A stretch of 64,000 nt of DNA, from positions 4,887,001-4,951,000 of the forward strand of contig NZ_CP070982.1 of assembly GCF_018417595.1 (NCBI RefSeq), given 5' to 3'. The position numbers were made by a program, and so were the translations under genes. Position 1 is the stretch's first letter. Every line of letters starts with the position of its first letter. Below, in pieces: positions 50,128 to 59,368 of the stretch. Source of the DNA: Pseudomonas entomophila. GTDB taxonomy: Bacteria > Pseudomonadota > Gammaproteobacteria > Pseudomonadales > Pseudomonadaceae. The notes below the pieces were generated by a model. It searched no databases. It was not told the DNA's origin and was given only the letters and a program-made list of their open reading frames with translations.

Positions 50128-51573
50128 ATGACTCCACACCTGATGAAACTGCTGGGCCTGTCCGCCGCCCTCCTGGCCATCAGCCAGGGCGTGCGCGCCG
50201 AGGACGCCAAGGCACCGACCTTCACCGCCGAGCCGTGCTGCCAACTGTGCCCCGAGGCCCACGACGCCCGCCGCTACACCACGCGCTATCAACAGAACTT
50301 CACCACCCTGGTGCAAGCCCAGGGCGACTGGCTGTTCCGTACCCGCGAAGACCTGCGCACCGAGTTCGACACCACCCCGGGCGGCTACAAGCGCCTGCAG
50401 CAGGTACACGACGCGTTCAAGAAGCGCGGCGTCGAGCTGGTGGTGGTGTACCAGCCGACCCGTGGCCTGGTGAACCGCAACATGCTCAAGCCTGAAGAGA
50501 AAGCCGCCTTCGATTACCAGAAAGCCCTGGGCAACTACCAGGCCATGCTCCAGCGCTTCGCCAGGATGGGCTACAACGTGCCTGACCTGTCGCCGCTGAC
50601 CAACGAACAGCTGGCCGCGGCCGACCAGGGCAAGGATTTCTACTTCCGTGGCGACCAGCACTGGACGCCCTACGGCGCCGAGCGCGCGGCGAAGATCGTG
50701 GCCGACACCGTGCACAAGATGCCGGCGTTCGCAGGCATCCCACGCAAAGAGTTCGAGACCAGGAAGTCCGGGCGCATGGGCAAGACCGGCACCCTGCACA
50801 ACGTTGCCGGCCAGCTGTGCGGCACCAGCTACGCGGTGCAGTACATGGACCAGTTCGCCACCGAGCCCAAGGGCGGAGCCAGCGGCGGCGACGACCTGTT
50901 CGGCGACTCGGGCAACGCGCAGATCACCCTGGTCGGCACCAGCCACAGCGGCAAGAACTACAACTTCTCGGGTTTCCTGGAGCAGTACATCGGCGCCGAC
51001 GTGCTCAACGTCGCCTTCCCCGGCGGCGGCCTGGAGGGTTCGATGATCCAGTACCTGGGCAGCGAGGAGTTCCAGAACAACCCGCCGAAGATCCTGATCT
51101 GGGAGTTCTCCCCGCTCTACCGCCTCGACCAGGAAACCATCTGGCGGCAGATCCTCGCATTGCTCGACGACGGCTGCGATGGCCGACCTGCGCAGATGAG
51201 CGCCAGCGCCACCCTCAAGCCCGGCAAGAACGAGCTGATGGTCAACGGCAAGGGCGGCGTGATCAAGGACCTGGTCAACCGCAACCACCAGTTCGACATC
51301 CGTTTCGAGGACACCTCGGTGAAGGTGCTGCAGGCCACCCTCTGGTACCTGAACGGGCGCCACGAGGACCTCAAGATCGAGAAGCCCGAGACCTCCGACA
51401 CCGACGGGCGCTTCGTCTTCCAGATGCGCGAGGACGAGGACTGGGCCGGGCAGAACCTGCTCGCCCTGGAAGTCCAGGGGCCGGAAAGCGGCACCCAGAA
51501 AGTCGAAGCGAAACTGTGCAAACGCAACAACTTCGCCGGCAATGCGCAGCACACCGCGCATGCCGGCCAGTGA
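50128..51573 (+). CDS. algX: Alginate O-acetyltransferase AlgX
   Basis: AlgX transfers acetyl groups onto mannuronate in the periplasm. The 481-residue protein has a signal peptide ending near residue 24, an SGNH-hydrolase-like domain with Asp176-x-His178 ([11 protein letters not shown]) and the Ser of VGTSHSG (Ser272), and a C-terminal carbohydrate-binding (CBM6-like) domain from about 345. These correspond to Asp174/His176/Ser269 of P. aeruginosa. Two Cys pairs in the N-terminal part (CCQLC and later Cys) are consistent with disulfides. It starts 13 bp after algG. Confidence 0.95.
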   Translation: MTPHLMKLLGLSAALLAISQGVRAEDAKAPTFTAEPCCQLCPEAHDARRYTTRYQQNFTTLVQAQGDWLFRTREDLRTEFDTTPGGYKRLQQVHDAFKKRGVELVVVYQPTRGLVNRNMLKPEEKAAFDYQKALGNYQAMLQRFARMGYNVPDLSPLTNEQLAAADQGKDFYFRGDQHWTPYGAERAAKIVADTVHKMPAFAGIPRKEFETRKSGRMGKTGTLHNVAGQLCGTSYAVQYMDQFATEPKGGASGGDDLFGDSGNAQITLVGTSHSGKNYNFSGFLEQYIGADVLNVAFPGGGLEGSMIQYLGSEEFQNNPPKILIWEFSPLYRLDQETIWRQILALLDDGCDGRPAQMSASATLKPGKNELMVNGKGGVIKDLVNRNHQFDIRFEDTSVKVLQATLWYLNGRHEDLKIEKPETSDTDGRFVFQMREDEDWAGQNLLALEVQGPESGTQKVEAKLCKRNNFAGNAQHTAHAGQ

Positions 51574-51580
51574 GGCGACC

Positions 51581-52684
51581 ATGACCATCATCAACAGCAA
51601 GACCGCACCCGCCCTGCTCGCCCTTGCCCTGTTCGGCGGCGCGGCGCAGGCCGCGCTGGTGCCGCCCCAGGGTTACTACGAGGGCATCGAGAAGCTCAAG
51701 ACCAGCGACGGCGACTTCCGTTGCGAGGCCGCGCCCCGGCCCTACACCGGTTCGTTGCGCTTTCGCAGCAAGTACGAGGGGTCGGACAAGGCCCGGGCGA
51801 CGCTCAACGTCGCCTCGGAAAAGGCCTTCCGTGCCTCCACCAAGGACATCACCACCCTGGAGAAGGGCGTCAGCAAGATGGTCGGCCAGTACATGCGCGA
51901 CGGCCGCCCGGCGCAGCTCGACTGCGCGCTGACCTGGCTGGGTACCTGGGCGCGCGCCGATGCGCTGATGTCCACCGACTACAACCACACCGGCAAGTCC
52001 ATGCGCAAATGGGCGCTGGGCAGCATGAGCGGCTCGTGGCTGCGCCTGAAGTTCTCCAACTCGCAGCCGCTGGCCGCGCACCAGGCCGAGGCCGAGCAGA
52101 TCGAGAAATGGTTCGCCCGCCTGGCCCAGCAGACCGTGCGCGACTGGAGCGACCTGCCCCTGGACAAGATCAACAACCACAGTTACTGGGCGGCCTGGTC
52201 GGTGATGGCCACCGCTGTCGCGACCGACCGCCGCGACCTGTTCGACTGGGCCATCAAGGAATACAAAGTCGGCGCCAACCAGGTCGACGAGCAGGGCTTC
52301 CTGCCCAACGAACTCAAGCGCCGCCAGCGCGCCCTGGCCTACCACAACTACGCCCTGCCGCCGCTGGCGATGATCGCCAGCTTCGCCCAGGCCAATGGCG
52401 TGGACCTGCGCAAGGAAAACAACTTCGCCCTGCAACGCCTGGGTGAGGGCGTGCTGGCCGGTGCTCGCGACCCGAGCCAGTTCACCGCCCACGCCGGCGT
52501 GAAACAGGACCTGCACGACCTGAAGATCGACAGCAAGTACGCCTGGCTCGAACCCTGGTGCGCGCTGTACCACTGCGTCGGCGACACCCTGGAACGCAAG
52601 CACGACATGCAGCCGTTCGACAGTTTCAGGCTGGGCGGGGATGTGACCCGGGTCTACGACCCGGGCGCGGAATCGAAGAAGTAA
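51581..52684 (+). CDS. algL: Alginate lyase AlgL
   Basis: AlgL is a periplasmic polysaccharide lyase (family 5) that cleaves alginate by beta-elimination and clears misdirected polymer. The 367 residues equal the P. aeruginosa protein. A signal peptide ([14 protein letters not shown]) is followed by an all-helical barrel with catalytic Asn199/His200 (NNHSYW) and Tyr254 within [13 protein letters not shown]. The ATG at 51581 lies 7 bp after the algX stop codon. A 180-bp gap with a REP pair separates it from algI, the longest gap inside the operon. Confidence 0.95.
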   Translation: MTIINSKTAPALLALALFGGAAQAALVPPQGYYEGIEKLKTSDGDFRCEAAPRPYTGSLRFRSKYEGSDKARATLNVASEKAFRASTKDITTLEKGVSKMVGQYMRDGRPAQLDCALTWLGTWARADALMSTDYNHTGKSMRKWALGSMSGSWLRLKFSNSQPLAAHQAEAEQIEKWFARLAQQTVRDWSDLPLDKINNHSYWAAWSVMATAVATDRRDLFDWAIKEYKVGANQVDEQGFLPNELKRRQRALAYHNYALPPLAMIASFAQANGVDLRKENNFALQRLGEGVLAGARDPSQFTAHAGVKQDLHDLKIDSKYAWLEPWCALYHCVGDTLERKHDMQPFDSFRLGGDVTRVYDPGAESKK

Positions 52685-52692
52685 ATCAAAAC

Positions 52693-52783
52693 CCTGTAGG
52701 AGCGGATTCATCCGCGATGGCGTCGGCAGGCGCACAACGGCTGCCATGACGACCGCAATCGCGGATGAATCCGCGCCTACAGG
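52693..52783. repeat. REP doublet between algL and algI
   Basis: Two inverted units of the GATGAATCCGC subfamily (CCTGTAGGAGCGGATTCATC at the left; its near-complement ending GCGCCTACAGG at the right, one mismatch) enclose a spacer of about 40 nt. It interrupts the alginate operon and could separate the polymer-modifying genes algG-X-L from the acetylation genes algI-J-F at the mRNA level. Confidence 0.9.
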
Positions 52784-52864
52784 GGCCAGGTGCCCCCTGC
52801 ATTTTCGTGGGGGGTTTGGGGGGCGCTTTTGCCCCGGATGCTGTGAACAACAAGGAGAACCGGG

Positions 52865-54322
52865 ATGGTCTTCTCGTCCAATGTGTTCCTGTTCCTGTTC
52901 CTGCCGGTTTTCCTCGGCTTGTACTACTTGAGCGGGCAACGCTATCGCAACCTGCTGTTGCTGGTGGCCAGCTACATCTTCTATGCCTGGTGGCGGGTGG
53001 ACTTCCTCGCCCTGTTCGCCGGGGTCACCCTGTGGAACTACTGGATCGGCCTGAAAGTCGGCGCCGCCGGCGTGCGCACCAAGCCTGCCCAGCGCTGGCT
53101 GCTGCTGGGGGTGGCGGTCGACCTGTCGATCCTCGGCTACTTCAAGTACGCCAACTTTGGTGTCGACAGCCTCAACGCCATCATCACCTCGTTCGGGCTG
53201 GAGCCGTTCATCCTCACCCACGTGCTGCTGCCGATCGGCATCTCGTTCTACATCTTCGAGTCGATCAGCTACATCATCGACGTGTACCGCGGCGACACCC
53301 CGGCCACCCGCAACCTGATCGACTTCGCCGCGTTCGTGGCGATCTTCCCGCACTTGATCGCCGGCCCCGTGCTGCGCTTCAAGGACCTGGTCGATCAGTT
53401 CAACAACCGCACCCACACCCTCGACAAGTTCTCCGAAGGCTGCACGCGCTTCATGCAGGGTTTCATCAAGAAGGTGTTCATCGCCGACACCCTGGCGGTG
53501 GTGGCCGACCATTGCTTCGCCCTGCAAAACCCGACCACGGGCGATGCCTGGCTCGGCGCGCTGGCCTACACCGCGCAGCTGTACTTCGACTTCTCTGGCT
53601 ACAGCGACATGGCCATCGGCCTGGGGCTGATGATGGGCTTCCGCTTCATGGAGAACTTCAAGCAGCCGTACATCAGCCAGTCGATCACCGAGTTCTGGCG
53701 GCGCTGGCACATCAGCCTGTCGACCTGGCTGCGCGACTACCTGTACATCACCCTGGGTGGCAACCGCAAAGGCACCTTCAACACCTACCGCAACCTGTTC
53801 CTGACCATGCTGCTGGGCGGGCTGTGGCACGGCGCCAACTTCACCTACATCCTCTGGGGCGCCTGGCACGGCATGTGGCTGGCCATCGAGCGGGCACTGG
53901 GCATCGACACCAACCCGCAGCGCTTCAACCCGGTGAAGTGGGCCTTCACCTTCCTGCTGGTGGTGGTCGGCTGGGTGATCTTCCGCGCCGAGAACCTGCA
54001 CGTGGCCGCGCGCATGTACGGCGCCATGTTCAGCTTCGGCGACTGGCAGCTGTCGGAGCTCAACCGCGCCAACCTCACCGGCCTGCAAGTGGCCACGCTG
54101 GTGGTCGCCTACCTGACCCTGGCGTTCTTCGGCCTGCGCGATTTCTACCGCCATGCCCAGCCGACCCCGAGCGCCACGCCGGTGCAGGTCAACGCCGACG
54201 GCTCGGTGGGCCTGGACTGGACGCGGATCTTGACCCGCGCCCTGGTGCTGCTGCTGTTCGTCGCCTCGGTGCTCAAGCTCTCGGCGCAGAGCTACTCGCC
54301 GTTCCTCTACTTCCAGTTCTGA
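52865..54322 (+). CDS. algI: Alginate O-acetylation protein AlgI (MBOAT family)
   Basis: AlgI is a membrane-bound O-acyltransferase that moves acetyl groups across the inner membrane. The 485-residue protein has about a dozen membrane spans, with the MBOAT motifs YFDFSGYSDMAIGLGLMMGF and EFWRRWHISLSTWLRDYLY. The essential histidine His322 in GGLWHGANFTYILWGAWHG has the same number as in P. aeruginosa. The ATG has a good AAGGAGAAC site upstream. It begins the second part of the operon after the REP. Confidence 0.96.
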   Translation: MVFSSNVFLFLFLPVFLGLYYLSGQRYRNLLLLVASYIFYAWWRVDFLALFAGVTLWNYWIGLKVGAAGVRTKPAQRWLLLGVAVDLSILGYFKYANFGVDSLNAIITSFGLEPFILTHVLLPIGISFYIFESISYIIDVYRGDTPATRNLIDFAAFVAIFPHLIAGPVLRFKDLVDQFNNRTHTLDKFSEGCTRFMQGFIKKVFIADTLAVVADHCFALQNPTTGDAWLGALAYTAQLYFDFSGYSDMAIGLGLMMGFRFMENFKQPYISQSITEFWRRWHISLSTWLRDYLYITLGGNRKGTFNTYRNLFLTMLLGGLWHGANFTYILWGAWHGMWLAIERALGIDTNPQRFNPVKWAFTFLLVVVGWVIFRAENLHVAARMYGAMFSFGDWQLSELNRANLTGLQVATLVVAYLTLAFFGLRDFYRHAQPTPSATPVQVNADGSVGLDWTRILTRALVLLLFVASVLKLSAQSYSPFLYFQF

Positions 54323-54332
54323 GGCCCTGACC

Positions 54333-55490
54333 ATGAACCGGACACTTCGCATCACCTATTCACTGTCGTTCATGGGCCTGCTGGTCGGGCTCGGCGCCTG
54401 GTCGGTCGGCGGGCTGGACAGCTTCAGCCGCACCGGGCAGATGACCCTGCTCGACGGCAAGCTGGCCAAGGCCGCCGAAACCCACTACGACGAACAGTTC
54501 CCGATCAAGCGCGTCGGCACCAACCTGTGGGCCGCGCTGGACTACAAGCTGTTCAACGAAGGCCGCCCCGGCGTTGTGCTGGGCCGCGACCAGTGGCTGT
54601 TCAGCGACGAGGAGTTCAAGCCCACCGCCGGTGCCGAACAACAGATGCAGGACAACCTGGCGCTGGTGCGCGGCATCCGCGACGCTCTGGAGCGCCAGGG
54701 CACCGAGCTGGTGCTGGCGATCGTGCCAGCCAAGGCGCGCCTGTATGCCGAGTACCTCGGCAAGCAAACCCCGGCCAGCCTGCACGACCAGCTGTTCAAC
54801 CAGTTCCACGCCCAGGCGCGCCAGGCCAACGTGTTCGCCCCCGACCTGCTGGCGCCGCTGGAGCAAGCCAAGGCCCGCGGCCAGGTGTTCCTGCGCACCG
54901 ACACCCACTGGACGCCGATGGGCGCCGAGGTGGTGGCGCAGGCCATCGCCGAAGCGGTCAACCGCCAGCAGCTGCTCAGCGGCGAACCCCAGGCCTTCAT
55001 CACCGAAGCCGGCGCCACGGCGCCTTACAAAGGCGACCTGACCAACTTCCTGCCGCTCGACCCGCTGTTCAGCAACCTGTTGCCGAGCCCGGACAACCTG
55101 CAGCAGCGCAAGACCCACCCGGTAGAGAGCGAAGGCGAAGCCGGCGACGCCCTGTTCGCCGAGAGCCGGATCCCGGTGGCGCTGGTGGGCACCAGCTACA
55201 GCGCCAACCCGCACTGGAACTTCCTCGGCGCCCTGCAGCAGGCCCTGCGCAGCGACGTCGCCAACTACGCCGAAGACGGCCACGGCCCGCTGCTGCCGAT
55301 GCTCAAGTACCTGCAAAGCGACGCCTTCAAGCACACCCCGCCACAAGTCGTGGTGTGGGAATTCCCCGAACGTTATCTGCCAATGAAGAGCGATCTCGGC
55401 GCCTTCGATCCGCAGTGGATCGCGCAGCTGAAGAACGCCAGCAAGTCCGAAGCCAACCTGGCCCTGTCGTCCAACCGGACCGACCACTGA
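54333..55490 (+). CDS. algJ: Alginate O-acetyltransferase AlgJ
   Basis: AlgJ is an SGNH-like acetylesterase/acetyltransferase related to AlgX, membrane-anchored by an uncleaved N-terminal signal ([17 protein letters not shown]). The 385-residue protein has Asp190-x-His192 (RTDTHWTPMG) and Ser288 in VGTSYS, matching the P. aeruginosa catalytic residues by number. It starts 10 bp after algI and acts with AlgI, AlgF and AlgX. Confidence 0.95.
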   Translation: MNRTLRITYSLSFMGLLVGLGAWSVGGLDSFSRTGQMTLLDGKLAKAAETHYDEQFPIKRVGTNLWAALDYKLFNEGRPGVVLGRDQWLFSDEEFKPTAGAEQQMQDNLALVRGIRDALERQGTELVLAIVPAKARLYAEYLGKQTPASLHDQLFNQFHAQARQANVFAPDLLAPLEQAKARGQVFLRTDTHWTPMGAEVVAQAIAEAVNRQQLLSGEPQAFITEAGATAPYKGDLTNFLPLDPLFSNLLPSPDNLQQRKTHPVESEGEAGDALFAESRIPVALVGTSYSANPHWNFLGALQQALRSDVANYAEDGHGPLLPMLKYLQSDAFKHTPPQVVVWEFPERYLPMKSDLGAFDPQWIAQLKNASKSEANLALSSNRTDH

Positions 55491-55510
55491 AGATAGAGAG
55501 GAACACGCAC

Positions 55511-56158
55511 ATGACCACCAAGACTCACATTGCCAAAGCCCTCACCCTCGCGGCGGGCCTGTCCCTGGCCTCGCTGCAGGCCTTCGCCGGCGCCGATGCC
55601 GCCCTCTACGGCCCGAGCGCACCGAAGGGTTCGACCTTCGTGCGCCTGTACAACGCCTCCGGCGCCCCCGCTGCCGCGTCGGTGGGCAACACTCAGATCA
55701 AGCAGGTCGGCGCCCAGGCCAGCAGCGACTTCAGCTTCCTGCCCGGTGGCGACTACACCGCCCAGGTGGGTGGCAAGAGCGTCCCGGTGCAACTTGCCGC
55801 CGACAAGTACTACACCCTGGTCAACAGCAGCGGCGGCAACCCGCAACTGATCGAGGAACCGCCGTTCAAGAACAAGCAGAAGGCCCTGGTGCGCGTGCAG
55901 AACCTGAGCGACCAGCCACTGACCCTGAAGACCGCCGACGGCAAGACCGAAGTGGTCAGCCCCGTGGCGGCCAAGGGCCGCGGCGAGCGCGAGATCAACC
56001 CGGTCAAGGTCAACCTGGCCCTGTACCAAGGCGACAAGAAAGTCGGCGACGTCAAACCCGTCGCCCTGGCGCGCGGCGAAGCCGCCGTGCTGTACGTCAC
56101 CGGCTCCGGCAGCAGCCTGTCGCCGGTGTGGGTCACCCGTCCCGTAGCCACTAACTGA
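55511..56158 (+). CDS. algF: Alginate O-acetylation adaptor AlgF
   Basis: AlgF is a periplasmic protein needed for acetylation, thought to link AlgI/AlgJ with AlgX. The 215-residue protein has a signal peptide (LAAGLSLASLQAFAG) and two beta-rich domains (STFVRLYNASGAPAAASVGN...; KALVRVQNLSDQPLTLKT...). No enzymatic motif is visible. The ATG at 55511 has AGAGAGGAA upstream and lies 20 bp after algJ. Confidence 0.94.
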   Translation: MTTKTHIAKALTLAAGLSLASLQAFAGADAALYGPSAPKGSTFVRLYNASGAPAAASVGNTQIKQVGAQASSDFSFLPGGDYTAQVGGKSVPVQLAADKYYTLVNSSGGNPQLIEEPPFKNKQKALVRVQNLSDQPLTLKTADGKTEVVSPVAAKGRGEREINPVKVNLALYQGDKKVGDVKPVALARGEAAVLYVTGSGSSLSPVWVTRPVATN

Positions 56159-56193
56159 TTCCTGCCTTTCACGACCCTTTTTGGAGAAACGAC

Positions 56194-57648
56194 ATGATCC
56201 CGGTAATTCTTTCTGGTGGTAGCGGTTCCCGTCTGTGGCCTCTGTCGCGCAAACAGTTCCCCAAGCAGTTCCTGGCCCTGACCGGCGAGCACACGCTGTT
56301 CCAGCAGACCATCGAGCGCCTGGTGTTCGAAGGCATGGACACCCCCATCGTGGTCTGCAACAAGGACCACAAGTTCATCGTCCAGGAACAGCTGAACGCG
56401 CTGAAGCTGGAAACCCAGGCGATCCTCATGGAGCCGTTCGGCCGCAACACCGCGCCGGCGGTGGCCATGACCGCGATGAAACTGGTCAACGAAGGCCGTG
56501 ACGAACTGATGCTGGTGCTGCCGGCGGACCACGTGATCGAAGACCAGAAGGCCCTGCAACGCGCCCTGGCCCTGGCCACCGTGGCCGCCGAGCGCGGCGA
56601 GATGGTGCTGTTCGGCGTGCCGGCGACCAAGCCCGAAACCGGCTACGGCTACATCCGTTCCAGCCAGGACGCGCTGCTGCCCGAGGGCGTGGCGCGGGTC
56701 GCGCAATTCGTCGAGAAGCCTGACGAGAAACGTGCCAACGAGTTCGTCCACGCCGGTGGCTACTTCTGGAACAGCGGCATGTTCCTGTTCCGCGCCAGCC
56801 GCTTCCTCGAAGAGCTGAAGAAGCACGACCCGGACATCTACGACACCTGCCTGCTGGCCCTGGAACGCAGCGACGAGGCCGGCGATGTGCTGAGCATCGA
56901 CGCAGCCACCTTCGCCTGCTGCCCGGACAACTCCATCGACTACGCGGTGATGGAGAAGACCCAGCGCGCCTGCGTGGTGCCGCTGTCCGCCGGCTGGAGC
57001 GACGTGGGCTGCTGGTCGTCGCTGTGGGACGTGCACGAAAAAGATGACAACGGCAACGTCACCAAGGGCGACGTAGTGGTGCAGGACAGCCGCAACTGCA
57101 TGATCCACGGCAACGGCAAGCTGGTGTCGGTGATCGGTTTGGAGAACATCGTGGTGGTCGAGACCAAGGACGCCATGATGATCGCCCACAAAGACAAGGT
57201 TCAGGGGGTCAAGCAACTGGTCAGCACCCTCGACGCCCAGGGCCGCACGGAAACCCAGAACCACCTGGAGGTGTACCGCCCGTGGGGCTCGTACGACTCG
57301 GTGGACATGGGCGGGCGCTTCCAGGTCAAGCACATCACCGTCAAGCCGGGCGCCAGCCTGTCGCTGCAGATGCACCACCACCGCGCCGAGCACTGGATCG
57401 TGGTGAGCGGCACGGCGGAGGTGACCTGCGACGAGAACGTGTTCCTGCTCACCGAGAACCAGTCCACCTACATCCCCATCGCCTCGGTGCACCGCCTGCG
57501 CAACCCGGGCAAGATCCCGCTGGAGATCATCGAGGTACAGTCCGGGAGCTACCTGGGCGAGGATGATATCGAGCGCTTCGAGGATGTGTACGGACGCACT
57601 TCGACGCCGGTGGAGCGTGGGGTTTCGGTGAAAACCATCGCGCAGTGA
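56194..57648 (+). CDS. algA: Bifunctional phosphomannose isomerase / GDP-mannose pyrophosphorylase
   Basis: AlgA makes mannose-6-phosphate from fructose-6-phosphate and later GDP-mannose from mannose-1-phosphate; AlgC, not encoded here, acts between. The 484-residue protein has the nucleotidyltransferase motif SGGSGSRLWPLSRKQFPKQF (about residues 6-25), FVEKP, and a C-terminal cupin-type isomerase domain with zinc-site QMHHHRAEHW. The ATG has TTTGGAGAAACGAC upstream, 35 bp after algF. It is the last gene of the operon and is followed by a REP pair. Confidence 0.96.
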   Translation: MIPVILSGGSGSRLWPLSRKQFPKQFLALTGEHTLFQQTIERLVFEGMDTPIVVCNKDHKFIVQEQLNALKLETQAILMEPFGRNTAPAVAMTAMKLVNEGRDELMLVLPADHVIEDQKALQRALALATVAAERGEMVLFGVPATKPETGYGYIRSSQDALLPEGVARVAQFVEKPDEKRANEFVHAGGYFWNSGMFLFRASRFLEELKKHDPDIYDTCLLALERSDEAGDVLSIDAATFACCPDNSIDYAVMEKTQRACVVPLSAGWSDVGCWSSLWDVHEKDDNGNVTKGDVVVQDSRNCMIHGNGKLVSVIGLENIVVVETKDAMMIAHKDKVQGVKQLVSTLDAQGRTETQNHLEVYRPWGSYDSVDMGGRFQVKHITVKPGASLSLQMHHHRAEHWIVVSGTAEVTCDENVFLLTENQSTYIPIASVHRLRNPGKIPLEIIEVQSGSYLGEDDIERFEDVYGRTSTPVERGVSVKTIAQ

Positions 57649-57673
57649 GGCATCGGGACCGCCTTGCGGTCCA

Positions 57674-57738
57674 TCGCGGCACAAGGTCGCTCCTACAGGG
57701 TATTGCGGCACCTTTGTAGGAGCGGCCTTGTGCCGTGA
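57674..57738. repeat. REP pair after algA
   Basis: Two inverted units of the GCGGCACAAGG subfamily (57674-57698 and 57714-57738) lie 25 bp after the algA stop codon, where the alginate transcript should end. No separate T-run terminator was seen. Confidence 0.85.
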
Positions 57739-57824
57739 AAGGAGGGCAAAGCCCTCCTGCTTTTGAGACATCCCCCATTTCCCGCTAGGATGAGCAAATC
57801 ACTGCCATCAAGGCCTGCCTCACC

Positions 57825-58289
57825 ATGATCATCGGCGCCCTGCTCGTCCTCACCTGGCTGGTCCTGCTGTTGCGCTACCCCTCCAAAGCCCTGCCCATCT
57901 CGCTAGCGGCCGTATGCGGCCTGGGCCTGGTGGCCCTCGGGGTGGCCTGGCAGGACACCCGCGAAGCCTCGCAACTGGCGCGCCTGGACATCCGCCTCAG
58001 CTACGCCCCCGACCAGTGCCCCGCCGACCGCGCCCTGCAAGTGCACATGAAGAACGGCAACCAGGCCCCGCTCACCGAACTGCGCTGGCGCGTCGGCGCC
58101 TACGCGCCGGGCGACACCGTGAACCTCGCCGAGAACGCCTACAGCGCTCCGCGTTATCGCGGGCCGGGCGACCTGCAGCCGGGCGGCGAGTGGCGCGACT
58201 GCTTGCCGCTGCCACCGCTGCGTTCAGGGTATCGGCCGCAGAACCTGGAGTTCCGTGCCGAGCACCTGCAAGGTACATTCGCCAATTGA
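57825..58289 (+). CDS. Uncharacterised small membrane protein
   Basis: I do not recognise a characterised family. The 154-residue product has two N-terminal membrane spans (IIGALLVLTWLVLLLRY, residues 2-18, and ISLAAVCGLGLVALGVAW, about 25-42). A periplasmic beta-rich domain follows with two Cys (DQCPADRAL and RDCLPLPPL) that could form a disulfide. The ATG at 57825 is weakly supported by CCTCACC upstream. Similar proteins in Pseudomonas are annotated as hypothetical or, without evidence, multidrug transporters. It stands alone between algA and the dehydrogenase gene; a link to alginate is not shown. Confidence 0.75.
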   Translation: MIIGALLVLTWLVLLLRYPSKALPISLAAVCGLGLVALGVAWQDTREASQLARLDIRLSYAPDQCPADRALQVHMKNGNQAPLTELRWRVGAYAPGDTVNLAENAYSAPRYRGPGDLQPGGEWRDCLPLPPLRSGYRPQNLEFRAEHLQGTFAN

Positions 58290-58312
58290 TTCGTTGCCTG
58301 ATCCGGCTTGTT

Positions 58313-58385
58313 CGCGGGTAACCCCACCCCTACAGGCATCACCACAACCCTGTGGGAGCGGGTTTACCCGCGAAGAGGCCGGCAC
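58313..58385. repeat. REP pair
   Basis: A GCGGGTAACCCC-type unit with a decayed stem is followed by an inverted GTGGGAGCGGGTTTACCCGC unit. The left unit carries mismatches, so it is older or diverged. Confidence 0.75.
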
Positions 58386-58423
58386 AAGCGCCCCATTCTT
58401 TTTATCGATCACAGGCCTCTCAC

Positions 58424-59236
58424 ATGCCCACCGTATTGATCACCGGTTGTTCCAGCGGCATCGGCCGCGCCCTGGCCGACGCCTTCCGCGATGCCGGCCA
58501 TGAAGTCTGGGCCACCGCCCGCAAAGCACAGGATGTCGAACAACTGGCCGCCGCCGGGTTCAATGCCCGGCAACTGGATGTGAACGACGCCACCGCCCTC
58601 GCCTGCCTGGCCGAGGAACTGCAACACCTCGACATCCTGATCAACAATGCCGGCTACGGCGCCATGGGCCCGCTGTTGGACGGTGGTGTCGAAGCCATGC
58701 GCCAACAGTTCGAGACCAACGTCTTTGCCTTGGTCGGCGTAACCCGCGCGCTGTTCCCGCTGCTGCGCCGCGCCCGTGGGCTGGTGGTGAACATCGGCAG
58801 TGTCTCCGGTGTGCTGGTGACACCGTTCGCCGGCGCCTACTGCGCTTCGAAAGCGGCCGTGCACGGGCTGAGCGACGCCCTGCGCCTGGAGCTGTCGCCG
58901 TTTGGCGTCCGGGTGATGGAAGTGCAGCCGGGCGCGATCGCCTCGCAATTCGCCAGCAATGCGCAGCAGCAGGCCGAGCAGGTGCTGGCGGCCGACTCGC
59001 CGTGGTGGCCTTTGCGTGAGCAGGTGCAGGCGCGGGCTCGGGCGTCGCAGGATCGGCCGACGCCAGCGGCAGCGTTTGCCCAGGGGTTGCTGGCGGCGAC
59101 GCGCAAGTCGCCGACGCCTGCTTTGGTGCGGTTGGGCAATGGCAGCACGGCCTTGCCGTTGATGGCCCGGCTGTTGCCGCAGCGCTTGCTGGATTGGGTG
59201 TTGCGCAAGCGTTTCGGGTTATTGCGGCCGCTGTGA
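58424..59236 (+). CDS. Short-chain dehydrogenase/reductase
   Basis: Classical SDR of 270 residues with the cofactor loop TGCSSGIG (7-14), NNAGYG, the catalytic Ser in NIGSVSG, and Y-x-x-x-K (YCASKAAVHGL). The Arg after the first strands (ATARK) suggests NADPH preference. The C-terminal part (PAAAFAQGLLAATRKSPTPALVRLGNGS) resembles SDRs that act on lipid-type or ketone substrates, but the substrate is unknown. The ATG at 58424 has CAGGCC upstream (weak). Confidence 0.88.
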   Translation: MPTVLITGCSSGIGRALADAFRDAGHEVWATARKAQDVEQLAAAGFNARQLDVNDATALACLAEELQHLDILINNAGYGAMGPLLDGGVEAMRQQFETNVFALVGVTRALFPLLRRARGLVVNIGSVSGVLVTPFAGAYCASKAAVHGLSDALRLELSPFGVRVMEVQPGAIASQFASNAQQQAEQVLAADSPWWPLREQVQARARASQDRPTPAAAFAQGLLAATRKSPTPALVRLGNGSTALPLMARLLPQRLLDWVLRKRFGLLRPL

Positions 59237-59253
59237 ACAGGACGGCGAACGAT

Positions 59254-59340
59254 CTGTAGGAGCGGCTTCAGCCGCGATGCAGGCAACGCGGTGCCTGGCA
59301 CCCGTTTCGCAGGTGATCGCGGCTAAAGCCGCTCCTACAG
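59254..59340. repeat. REP doublet between SDR and efflux operon
   Basis: Inverted CTGTAGGAGCGGCTTCAGCC and its near-complement surround a spacer of about 37 nt, between the convergent SDR and outer-membrane factor genes. Confidence 0.88.
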
Positions 59341-59368
59341 AGGTCGTATCAGGGTTGAGCGGCCCCGC

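Noticed and set aside
51371..54355. 994-codon open frame on the minus strand opposite algX-algL-algI
   Set aside because: It is antisense to three conserved genes. In high-GC DNA with strong third-position bias the opposite frame stays open by chance; the product is low-complexity (His/Gln/Val/Arg-rich) with no domain.
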